Below, in pieces: positions 8,294 to 15,508 of a stretch of 64,000 nt of DNA. This DNA is from Coriobacteriia bacterium. Its GTDB lineage: Bacteria > Actinomycetota > Coriobacteriia > Coriobacteriales > Eggerthellaceae. Every line of letters begins with the position of its first letter. The first letter of the stretch is position 1. Both the position numbers and the translations under genes were made by a program. The stretch spans positions 1 to 64,000 of the forward strand of contig JAUNCQ010000004.1 of the NCBI GenBank assembly GCA_030526515.1, in the 5' to 3' direction. The notes below the pieces were generated by a model. It saw only the letters and a list, made by a program, of their open reading frames with translations. It did not search any database and was not told where the DNA came from.

Positions 8294-10039
8294 CTAGGAG
8301 CCTATGTGGTTGCTGACGCTCACCACGTCGGACAGGCCCGATTCCGCCGTCTTGCGGTTGGTGAAGGTGGCCGTGCCGTGGACCAGCTCCACCAGGTCCA
8401 ACTCGGCGGCCTTGCCCTTGACCGTTCCGTTGGTGGTGACGCTGTCCACTTGGTAGCGCAGGCAGGGCTCCTCTGACAGCACGTAGGTGCCTGCTGCCGC
8501 CTTGATCACCGTGGACTGCTCCAGCCATTCGCCGGAGGCGCTTTCGCCCTCCTTCTTCCTGAAGGCCACGGTGGCATGGTAGGCATGCTCCTTGCCGTCG
8601 TGGCCCGTGCCCTCCAGGGCGAAGGTGAAGGTGGGCTCTCCATGGGCCCAGTTGACGTCCTCTGCCTTGATGCGCTTGGTGACGGTCACCGTGCAGGGTT
8701 GGATCACCCGCACCTGTACCTGGTTGGACTGGTAGGCGTATCCGGAGAAGTAGGTGGTGGAGCGGTTGGTCAGCGTCGCCTGATGCTTTGCGGGCTCGTT
8801 CGCCTTGCAGCGCACCGTCAGGACCAGGTCCTGGCCGGCGTAGTTGGCGGTGCTTGAAAGCCAGCTTGAGCTGAAGGTGAAGCGCAGCGTCCGGCTGTCT
8901 TTGTCGAAGGTCTGGGTGCCTGCGCTTGCCAGGCTCTTGCCTGAGCCGTCGTTCATGGAGGCCGTCAGGAACGTGAGCCCGTCGGGCAGCACGTCTTCCA
9001 GCACCAGGCTGGTGTAGCAGTCCATGGTGTCCTCGAAGAAGCAGCCCATCTTCTGGGTGATGGTGAACTCTAGGGTCTCGCCCGTCGCGTAGGTGCGCTC
9101 GTCCACCGTCTTGACCGGCGCCTGCAGTCCGGCGTAGGAGCTGTACAGCGTCAGGTTGGTGGTGCAGCCGCCGCCCAGGAAGCTGCTGGTCATGGTGTTG
9201 CTGGTCAGCGGAGCGATGACACCTGCCTTGAACCAGCGGTCATTTCCGCTGGTCAGCGTGGTCTTGGGGGACTTGAACGTGTTGCCGCTGCTCACCAGGT
9301 AGCAGCTGGGCCAGGTCCAGAAGTCCCCGGTGAAGCCCGAGTCGGCGGTCCAGCCCTCGTTGTACCAGGTGGCGCCGGTGCTCGAAGGTGCGTCGATGTC
9401 CGATATTGCCGCGAAGAACGGCAGCTCCACGGCCTTGCCCGTGTCGGCCCAGGTGACCTGCATGCGCACCTGGGTGGTGCGGGCGCCGCGGAAGCCGTAG
9501 CCGTAGGTGGGGTCGCTGGAGGTGTAGCTGGCGCCGATGGCGATCAGGTTCGGGCCCATGAGCGCCACGCAGGTGTAGTTGCCGGCGGTGTCTTCGCCCG
9601 TGGTGGTGGAGCCCACGTGGGCGTCTATCTTCAGGCTGGTGAAGGTCACCGTGGCGTTGAGCTTTCGTCCTCCGATCTGCCCGATATCTGCGAACTCCAT
9701 GGTAAGGAAGTTGGTGTAGGTGTGGGCGGACGATGACGACCCCTTGTTGATCAGGTACATGTCCACCGAAGGCTGGCTGGGGGAGGGGAGCACCTTGCCG
9801 GATGCCCCGCTCCAGGTGGCCTTGACCAGGGTCTTCTTGTTCACGTTCATGAGTGCTGCGTCCGCTGGCATGCGGTCGGCGTAGTCGGATGGGATGGTGT
9901 GGCGGGTCGCGGCGAAGGCACGGTCGCGAGGGCCGGGCAGCACGAGTTGCAGCCCGCCGCCGGTGACCGCCGCCAGGGTGGCCGCTCCGCCGAGCATCAG
10001 GAAGCCGCGCCTGCTCAGGTGGCGCTCGGGTGTTTGCAT
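8294..10039 (-). CDS. Tat-exported surface protein with isopeptide/fimbrial-type domains
   Basis: 581 residues. The N-terminus HLSRRGFLMLGG is a Tat signal (SRRxFL) followed by a hydrophobic stretch and an AFA-AT cleavage-like site near residue 43. The middle is Ser/Thr/Gly-rich beta-type sequence. Around residues 325-360, TGETLEFTITQKMG and LEDVLPDGLTFL resemble the D2-type fimbrial/isopeptide domain. The last 120 residues (TVTVTKRI ... ATFTNRKTAE) resemble a Cna-B/SpaA domain, with the Lys and Asn expected for an internal isopeptide bond. No LPxTG, C-terminal helix or basic tail is seen, so anchoring is unexplained. It is the last gene of the SipW/TasA-like group, 21 bp after the fusion gene. 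AAAGGA precedes the ATG. Function as a matrix or adhesin component is inferred. Confidence 0.7.
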   Translation of the reverse strand: MQTPERHLSRRGFLMLGGAATLAAVTGGGLQLVLPGPRDRAFAATRHTIPSDYADRMPADAALMNVNKKTLVKATWSGASGKVLPSPSQPSVDMYLINKGSSSSAHTYTNFLTMEFADIGQIGGRKLNATVTFTSLKIDAHVGSTTTGEDTAGNYTCVALMGPNLIAIGASYTSSDPTYGYGFRGARTTQVRMQVTWADTGKAVELPFFAAISDIDAPSSTGATWYNEGWTADSGFTGDFWTWPSCYLVSSGNTFKSPKTTLTSGNDRWFKAGVIAPLTSNTMTSSFLGGGCTTNLTLYSSYAGLQAPVKTVDERTYATGETLEFTITQKMGCFFEDTMDCYTSLVLEDVLPDGLTFLTASMNDGSGKSLASAGTQTFDKDSRTLRFTFSSSWLSSTANYAGQDLVLTVRCKANEPAKHQATLTNRSTTYFSGYAYQSNQVQVRVIQPCTVTVTKRIKAEDVNWAHGEPTFTFALEGTGHDGKEHAYHATVAFRKKEGESASGEWLEQSTVIKAAAGTYVLSEEPCLRYQVDSVTTNGTVKGKAAELDLVELVHGTATFTNRKTAESGLSDVVSVSNHIGS

Positions 10040-10060
10040 GGGTGGTCCTTTCAGGGGAGG

Positions 10061-11338
10061 CTAGTACAGCTGGGCGAAAGCCTGCGTCGGGTCCAGCTCG
10101 GGATCCGCATAGGTGCTTTCCGCCTTGACGTCCAAGTCGAAGGGCAGCGTCTGGGAAGCAAAGGAGCCCTTGAGGGCCACGTGGCTGAACAGGGCAGGCG
10201 TGGACTGGCCGGGCTGCAGCACGTGCTGGTAGTAGTCGTAGCCGTCTTCGCCCCGCTTCCAGTTATCCCGGTCGTAGTCCAGGGTCGCACTGTCCTCGGC
10301 CTCCTTGCTGCTGAAGGTCACCAGCGCTCGGACATAGCAGGGGCTGTTTCCCGTGTTGGTGACCCAGGCTCGCTTGGTCAGCTTGCTGCCAGGCTGCGGG
10401 TTGGGTGCTGCGGGGAATTCCTCTTCGATCTTGATGGCGTTTTCGCCCACGGAAAGCTCGTTGACCGTGGAGTCGGTGGCGTCCACGTAGTGGGCCAGTG
10501 CGGTGCCGCCTGCTGCTACGAGGGCTAGCGACAGGGCTCCGCATGCCAGCAGCGCGACTGCCGGCACGGTGCCGAACCCTCGGCGATCCAGCGGTCCCAG
10601 TGCGGGGCGACGCGGTGCGGGCTTGCGGCGGGTGCCTACTCGGCTCAAGCTCAGGGCACCGACCAGGGCCAGCAGCGCGGCGGCTCCCACCATGGCTGCC
10701 GTGGACGCGCCGGTCTTGCCCAGGCGCACGCCCCCGTCGTCGGGACCCGTGCTCGATGCCGGGGTGGTTGCGGGCGCCTTGGGGTCGTCGGTGCCGATGC
10801 CGGCGCTGCTTTCGTCCATGGCCGTGAACACCCAGCGCACGTCCGCTGCGGACAGGGCGTAGGCGTTACCCAGGTCGGCGGGGCACGTCACCGCGAAGGT
10901 GAGCTTGGCCTGCGCCTTCGGGGCAAAGGATCCCAAGCTGACGGTGCTGCCCAGCTCGTCTGCGGACAAGGGGCCGTCGTAGAGCTTGGCCTTGCCGGAG
11001 CGTACGGTCAGGCGCAGCTTCTGCAGCAGGTCGGAGGGGCCGGTGCTGCTGCTTTCTGCGGCATCGGCGCGAAACCCCAGGCTCTGGGTGACGGTGCCGT
11101 TGTTGCGGACCTGCACGGTGCCGGTGGCGGTATCGCCCGGGAGCAGGGTGCCGAAGTGGGCGAAGAAGTCGTCGTCAGCCGTGACCAGGCCCTTTGCGGC
11201 TCCTTCATAGGCTACTTGGTAGCTGGCGGCCTTCGCCTGCGCCAGGGTCCAGGTGCTGACGGTCAGCAGGCAGGCCAGGGTGACGGTCAGCAGGGCGGAC
11301 AGGAACTGTCCTGCCAATGAGCAGATCACGCTCCTCAT
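10061..11338 (-). CDS. Two-part TasA-like surface protein with an internal sorting-like signal
   Basis: 425 residues from an ATG that overlaps the stop of the gene before (ATGA), with AGGAGGTG upstream. Part 1 (about 1-200) has a signal peptide and a beta-rich domain with LLPGDTATGTVQVRNNG, as in camelysin/TasA-like proteins. Residues 206-239 look like a cell-wall sorting signal: LGKTG, a hydrophobic stretch and RRK. Part 2 (about 250-425) starts with a second SipW-type signal, LALVAAGGTALAHYVDATDS, then a second TasA-like domain (NELSVGENAIKIEE). An internal GTG at 10567 could start part 2 separately. One reading frame runs through both parts, so this is a true fusion, a lost stop codon, or two products from one message. 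Confidence 0.7.
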   Translation of the reverse strand: MRSVICSLAGQFLSALLTVTLACLLTVSTWTLAQAKAASYQVAYEGAAKGLVTADDDFFAHFGTLLPGDTATGTVQVRNNGTVTQSLGFRADAAESSSTGPSDLLQKLRLTVRSGKAKLYDGPLSADELGSTVSLGSFAPKAQAKLTFAVTCPADLGNAYALSAADVRWVFTAMDESSAGIGTDDPKAPATTPASSTGPDDGGVRLGKTGASTAAMVGAAALLALVGALSLSRVGTRRKPAPRRPALGPLDRRGFGTVPAVALLACGALSLALVAAGGTALAHYVDATDSTVNELSVGENAIKIEEEFPAAPNPQPGSKLTKRAWVTNTGNSPCYVRALVTFSSKEAEDSATLDYDRDNWKRGEDGYDYYQHVLQPGQSTPALFSHVALKGSFASQTLPFDLDVKAESTYADPELDPTQAFAQLY

Positions 11339-11988
11339 GCGGCACCTCCTTCGATCTGGGACTCGGGTTCGCGTGCGGGCTGGTCGGTGTTGGATGAGTC
11401 GCCGACTGCTTCGTCCTGGGACGGACCGCCCTCGAGCTGGGAGCGGCTGTTGACGCATTCCTCCACGGCTATTTCGCCCCAAGGGCTTGCCGACGTGTAG
11501 TCGGGGCGGAAGTTGCGGGCCTGCACGGCCTCCGCGGTTACGGTCAGCGTCAGGCGATCGTCCGGCGTCGCGTCGGGCCAGGGATTGCTGACCTGCTGGC
11601 TGAAGTCAACTTGCTTGCCCTCTGCCAGGACGGGACGGTAGTACAGGTAGTCGCCGGCCTGGATCCAGCTACGGGAGTCCAGGCCCTTCAGGGTGGTCAG
11701 GGCGGTGCTGCGCTCTCCTGACGCGGCCTCTGCCCGCACCCGCAGGTAGCAGTCGGCGCCCAGGTTGCGGATGAGGGCGGAGTGCGGGTAGCTTTCGCCC
11801 GACTCCAGGGCAACCGCGCTGGCCTTGGTCTGCTCGATGGCAATGTCCACCGTGTCCAGGGACAGGTGGTTAGTGACGGTCAGGTCCGTGCTCAGCGCCG
11901 CGGCGGCACCGACGGTCCCGCCGGCAAGGGCCACGATCGATGCGCCCGCAAGCAGGGCCGTCGTGGCGGTAAGGCGTCTTCTTCTCAT
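11335..11988 (-). CDS. SipW-dependent TasA-like secreted protein
   Basis: 217 residues. The N-terminus has RRRR, a hydrophobic core and VALAGGTVGAAAALSTD, then NHLSLDTVDIAIEQ. This is a variant of the SipW-type signal followed by the first strands of the TasA/camelysin fold. A beta-rich domain extends to about residue 180. The tail is acidic and hydrophilic (SQLEGGPSQDEAVG ... IEGGAA) and carries no anchor. AGGAG precedes the ATG at 11988. Its stop overlaps the start of the fusion gene, so the two are translationally coupled. A role as a minor fibre or accessory subunit is inferred from the neighbours. Confidence 0.65.
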   Translation of the reverse strand: MRRRRLTATTALLAGASIVALAGGTVGAAAALSTDLTVTNHLSLDTVDIAIEQTKASAVALESGESYPHSALIRNLGADCYLRVRAEAASGERSTALTTLKGLDSRSWIQAGDYLYYRPVLAEGKQVDFSQQVSNPWPDATPDDRLTLTVTAEAVQARNFRPDYTSASPWGEIAVEECVNSRSQLEGGPSQDEAVGDSSNTDQPAREPESQIEGGAA

Positions 11989-12047
11989 TGGTTCTCCTTC
12001 GTTTGATCCGGCCCTGCTTGGGGCGGGGGATGGCTCAGCGGACGCCG

Positions 12048-12704
12048 CTAGGCGACGGCGTTCTGCTTCTGGTAGGCGGTCCAGGCGGCGCTAGCGGAGT
12101 CGAAGCCCTCGGTCTGGATGCCGTAGCCGACCACGTCGATCTGCTGGTTCAGGGCGTCGCCTTTCAGCTGGCCCTCAACCAGGTTGATCAGCTGCACCTG
12201 GTCGAACAGGTTCGGGGTCGAGCCACCCACGGCCACGGAGTTCTTTGCCAGGTAGGTATGGGTGGCAAAGCCGCCGTCGACGTCCGGCTGGCCCAGTTCG
12301 GTCCAACCGTCGGTGTTCAGGGTGTAGGTGAACAGCTCGGCGTTGGTCTTTTCGACGCGGGCGCCCTGGTCGTTGACGACCATGACGGTTGCCACCGGCA
12401 CCTTGACCTGGGCGACCATCCATGCGGGAACGCCGGAGACGTTCTTAACCGCGGGGTCCTTTGCCACGGTGGCAAGGGGTGCCAGGCCCTGGGCGTTCTG
12501 GGGATTCCAGTTGGGCTCGACGACCTGGATCTTCAGGCTGTCGGCGATGGTGAAGTCGTTCTGCACCTGGTCCATGTCGGTGAAGAACGCCAGGGAGCCG
12601 CCGACCATCAGCGCCGCGGTGCAGCCTCCGATGATCAGCGCCTTGACGCGGTTGCCCATGCTGCGTCGCTGGGCAAGCTGCTTCTTGGTCTTGGGTGCGG
12701 TCAT
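12048..12704 (-). CDS. TasA/camelysin-like protein with canonical SipW-type signal peptide
   Basis: 218 residues. A basic start (KTKKQLAQRRSMGNRVK) leads to a hydrophobic core ending MVGGSLAFFTDMDQ, the hallmark SipW-dependent signal. NDFTIADSLKIQVVEP follows, the first part of the TasA fold. In Bacillus, proteins of this type are cleaved by SipW and polymerise into extracellular matrix fibres by donor-strand exchange. This one is the best candidate for the main fibre subunit. AAAGGA precedes the ATG. It lies 244 bp downstream of the signal peptidase gene, the gap being filled by two strong hairpins. Confidence 0.75.
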   Translation of the reverse strand: MTAPKTKKQLAQRRSMGNRVKALIIGGCTAALMVGGSLAFFTDMDQVQNDFTIADSLKIQVVEPNWNPQNAQGLAPLATVAKDPAVKNVSGVPAWMVAQVKVPVATVMVVNDQGARVEKTNAELFTYTLNTDGWTELGQPDVDGGFATHTYLAKNSVAVGGSTPNLFDQVQLINLVEGQLKGDALNQQIDVVGYGIQTEGFDSASAAWTAYQKQNAVA

Positions 12705-12740
12705 GTTCGTTCCTTTCTGCTTGACTGCGTTTTGCCGCCC

Positions 12741-12770
12741 GGCCGGGGGCGAGTTAGCGAGCCCCCGGCC
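12741..12770 (-). other. GC-rich hairpin in front of the TasA-like gene
   Basis: GGCCGGGGGC and GCCCCCGGCC form a perfect 10-bp stem with a 10-base loop, 36 bp before the TasA-like start. No T-run follows on the minus strand, so it is not a classical terminator. It may stabilise or punctuate the message. Confidence 0.6.
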
Positions 12771-12867
12771 TAGACGAGGGTCTGGTCCGCGCCGCGTCCG
12801 GCGGCCTCGGGCATGGCGTGGGTGGACGCCGTCCCGCTTCCTAGGGACCGCCGTCCGCAGCGCGGCC

Positions 12868-12917
12868 GCATCGGGAGGGTGCGGTGGTGTGGAGATGCTT
12901 CCGCACCCGCCCGATGC
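12868..12917 (-). other. 17-bp hairpin directly after the SipW stop codon
   Basis: Arms 12868-12884 and 12901-12917 pair with one mismatch; the loop is 16 bases. It starts 31 bp after the sipW stop. No T-run follows. It could be an RNA-processing or partial-termination point that lowers peptidase and raises fibre-subunit expression; this is inference. Confidence 0.6.
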
Positions 12918-12948
12918 CGCCGCGCTTTCGTTGCATGCGGCGCGGGAC

Positions 12949-13431
12949 CTATTCCTGCGAGCCCACGTCTGGTGGGATGACGCTGGTCAGGGCGTCGTGG
13001 ATGCCGTTGACCAGGCGTCCCAGATAGGGGACCGAGCCCACCACCAAGCCGTTGACGTTTTCGTAGGGGACGGGCAGGGGGTCGCGGATCTTGTTGGCAT
13101 CGCCCTTGGTGACTAGCTGCTTCTTCTGGCGGTCGTTCTTGACCACCCGATGGATCACCTGGGTGTCCTTGCTGGCTTGGAATGCAATCACCTGGCCGGG
13201 CTTTAGCTCGGGACAGTCAACGTCGGTCGTGAAGTAGGCAAGGGAGCCCGTGGCAATCTCGGGCTCCATGGATCCGCTGAGCACTTCTGCGTTTTCGATG
13301 CCCACGACCTTGCCCCCGTGGCAGGCCAGCGCCAGTCCCATGCTCGCAACCGCCAGGACGGTGAGGCAGCTGCTGAGCCCGATGCCGACGTATTCGCGCA
13401 TCTTGCTATGTTTGCGTGTGGATACGGCCAT
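12949..13431 (-). CDS. sipW: SipW-type (ER/archaeal-class) signal peptidase I
   Basis: 160 residues. One N-terminal transmembrane helix (about 15-38) precedes the S26 catalytic region: SGSMEP carries the nucleophilic Ser, and VIHRVVK carries the His that replaces Lys in the ER/archaeal class. TKGDANK is the downstream box. No clear second C-terminal helix is present. SipW enzymes process TasA-like precursors outside the membrane, and several proteins with matching signals follow in the same direction. AAGGAGG lies close upstream of the ATG at 13431. The gene is first in the cluster, and no convincing promoter was found in front of it. Confidence 0.85.
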   Translation of the reverse strand: MAVSTRKHSKMREYVGIGLSSCLTVLAVASMGLALACHGGKVVGIENAEVLSGSMEPEIATGSLAYFTTDVDCPELKPGQVIAFQASKDTQVIHRVVKNDRQKKQLVTKGDANKIRDPLPVPYENVNGLVVGSVPYLGRLVNGIHDALTSVIPPDVGSQE

Positions 13432-13816
13432 GGATCCTCCTTGCCTGCTTCCTCGTCGCCGGATGACGACGTGATGGCAATGCTAGGAGCCGAACCTTTC
13501 GGGAACCTTCGGCGAATCTATGGGAGCCCTTGCCTGGGAGACGGGGTCGTTGGGGCAGCGTTTCGCGCTGGTCAAAGACGGACTCCGATTGGATTCTGGT
13601 TGGCCTGAGCCGAACTCGGAGTGATTTCGCATTGGAGGATCGTTTCTTTCGCCCCCGTAAGCTCGTCCTTGTGCGCCGTTTCCCGTTCAGCGGGCGAAAA
13701 GCTTGTTGGCTGTGAGGGGCCAAATCCTTGCCGGTCGCAGCGGGTTCGATCCGCGGCGGTGCGCCCTGGGTGCCTGGGTGCAATGGGCTGCGGCGAATGT
13801 TTCTGGAAAAACTTCT
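13432..13816. other. Non-coding gap between sipW and tRNA-Val
   Basis: No supported gene. It contains two nearby GAACCTT words (13493 and 13503 area), a dyad ACTCCGA (13582-13588) / TCGGAGT (13616-13622), and two GGGCGAAA words (near 13640 and 13694). It must hold the promoter of the SipW cluster, but no clear -35/-10 pair was seen. Confidence 0.5.
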
Positions 13817-13845
13817 TGCAAAGTGGTCGGGAGGCGTGTATATTA
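13817..13845 (+). promoter_or_regulatory. Promoter of tRNA-Val
   Basis: TTGCAA (13817-13822), a 17-bp spacer and TATATT (13840-13845) make a near-consensus sigma-70 promoter 32 bp before the tRNA. Confidence 0.8.
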
Positions 13846-13877
13846 ATGGAACGCAATCAAACGGTTGCAAAACATAT

Positions 13878-13952
13878 GGTCGCTTGGCTCAGCGGGAGAG
13901 CATCGCCTTCACACGGCGGGGGTCACTGGTTCGAACCCAGTAGCGACCACCA
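13878..13952 (+). tRNA. tRNA-Val (anticodon CAC)
   Basis: Acceptor arms GGTCGCT and AGCGACC pair fully, followed by A and an encoded CCA. The D-arm GCTC/GAGC, the anticodon stem TCGCC/GGCGG with loop TTCACAC, and the T-arm with TTCGAAC are all present. The anticodon CAC reads GUG valine codons. It stands alone, with its own promoter and terminator. Confidence 0.97.
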
Positions 13953-13962
13953 CGAATTGACA

Positions 13963-13989
13963 GGCCACGGATTCGTCCGTGGCCTTTTT
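13963..13989 (+). terminator. Rho-independent terminator of tRNA-Val
   Basis: GGCCACGGA and TCCGTGGCC form a perfect 9-bp stem with loop TTCG, followed by five Ts. Confidence 0.92.
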
Positions 13990-14083
13990 GCGTCTTTGGC
14001 TATCTGGTTTTGCTGTCTTGCTTGGAATAGGCGCCAGGGCGCTGCTTCGTAGATGGATTGAACCCGTGCGCTCGTAGCGACGG

Positions 14084-15481
14084 CTACTTCCGCGGGCTGC
14101 GGTAGAAGGCCAGCAGCGCCAGGCCCGCCAGGCAGAAGGCGGCGGCGCAGGCCAGCATGCCCTGGTAGCCCGCAAGGCCGGCGCCGGCGGTGGTGAAGCC
14201 CACCAGGATAGCCGGCGCGATGCTTGTTCCCAGCTGCCTGACCAGGGTGATCGTGGCAATGGCGGAGGTGCTGTGGGCGTCATCGGTGTGCTCGAGCACC
14301 ATGTAGTTGCAGGGTGCGCCCATGGAAAAGCCCATGCCCAGACCCATGATGCACAGGCCCACCACCAGCAGCGCCGGGCTTTGGGCGGGCACTGCCACCA
14401 GTGCCAGGAACACGTAGCCCGCGGCGCCCACGGCAAGGCCGAACCCCAGCACGAGCTTAGGGCCTATGCGGTCCATGATCTTGCCTGCCAGGGGCGGTCC
14501 GAACAGGGCGAAGATGCCCACGGCCATGACGTAGTAGCCGCCGGAGCCCACCGGTGCGCCCACGGTGGCCTCGGCCAACTCGGGGATGAGCGTCATGGAA
14601 ATGACCACGCCGCCGATGAAGAAGCTGATCAGCATGGTCAGCACCACGCCGCGGTTGCTCAGGAACTCCAGGTGGAACATAGGGCTGGGGGAGCGCTTCT
14701 CGATCAGGGCGAAAGCCACCAGCAGCACCGCGAACGCCGCCAGGGGGCCGCCCACAGCGGGTTGCGCCAGGGAGCCCAGGTCGAAGAAGTCCACCTCACG
14801 CAGGCCCAGCAGCAGTGCCAGCACCATGAGGACGAAGACCACGGAGCCCGGCAGGTCCAGGGAGCCCTGCTCGGAAACCTGGCGGTGGGGCAGGAACAGG
14901 ATGGCGCCGACCATGGCCACGGCGCAGAAGGGCAGGCACACGTAGAAGAGCATGGGCCAGTTCTGGCTGCCGAACAGGCCCAGCACCGCGCTGCCCACGG
15001 CAGCTCCCAGCACGTTGGACATGCCGGTTATTGCGGCGGCCAGTCCCAGGGCCAGGCCGCGCTTGCCTTCGGGGAACGATGTGCCCATCTCCGCATTGGC
15101 CACGGGGATCATGCCGCAAGCGCCCACGGCCTGGACCACGCGGCCTGTCAGCAGCAGGGTCATGCCGCCGAAGCTGGCCGAAAGCCCGCAGAGCACGGCG
15201 CCGGCGGCGAACACCGCCAGGCATGCGGTGAACACCCGCTTGCGGCCGTGCAGGTCGGCGACGCGTCCGATCACGGGGATCAGCGCGGCGTAGAACAGGG
15301 TGTAGATGTTGATCATCCATATGCCGGCGTCGCTGCCTATGCCGAAGTCCGCTTGGATCACGGTGCGCACGGGGCTGATCATGCCCACGTACAGACCGCC
15401 GATGGTCAGGCCCAGCAGGTACACGGCCAGCTGGGCGCCGAAGCGCTGTTCCTGTTCAGATGCGGTTTTCGGAGTGCTCAT
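14084..15481 (-). CDS. MFS transporter, DHA2-like drug exporter
   Basis: 465 residues with about twelve to fourteen hydrophobic helices. The loop between helices 2 and 3 has GRVADLHGRKRVF, the signature of the major facilitator superfamily. Motif C-like glycine-rich sequence follows (LLTGRVVQAVGACGMIP, AITGMSNVLGAAVG), as in drug/proton antiporters. The inner membrane protein probably exports a small hydrophobic compound. AAGGA precedes the ATG at 15481. It stands 27 bp downstream of the polysaccharide deacetylase gene, possibly co-transcribed. The substrate is unknown. Confidence 0.85.
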   Translation of the reverse strand: MSTPKTASEQEQRFGAQLAVYLLGLTIGGLYVGMISPVRTVIQADFGIGSDAGIWMINIYTLFYAALIPVIGRVADLHGRKRVFTACLAVFAAGAVLCGLSASFGGMTLLLTGRVVQAVGACGMIPVANAEMGTSFPEGKRGLALGLAAAITGMSNVLGAAVGSAVLGLFGSQNWPMLFYVCLPFCAVAMVGAILFLPHRQVSEQGSLDLPGSVVFVLMVLALLLGLREVDFFDLGSLAQPAVGGPLAAFAVLLVAFALIEKRSPSPMFHLEFLSNRGVVLTMLISFFIGGVVISMTLIPELAEATVGAPVGSGGYYVMAVGIFALFGPPLAGKIMDRIGPKLVLGFGLAVGAAGYVFLALVAVPAQSPALLVVGLCIMGLGMGFSMGAPCNYMVLEHTDDAHSTSAIATITLVRQLGTSIAPAILVGFTTAGAGLAGYQGMLACAAAFCLAGLALLAFYRSPRK

Positions 15482-15508
15482 GGATGTCCTTCGAAGCGGA
15501 TTTTTCGT

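Noticed and set aside
8294-10039. Sortase-anchored pilin
   Set aside because: Isopeptide-type domains are present, but there is no C-terminal LPxTG, helix and basic tail, and no sortase gene is in the window.
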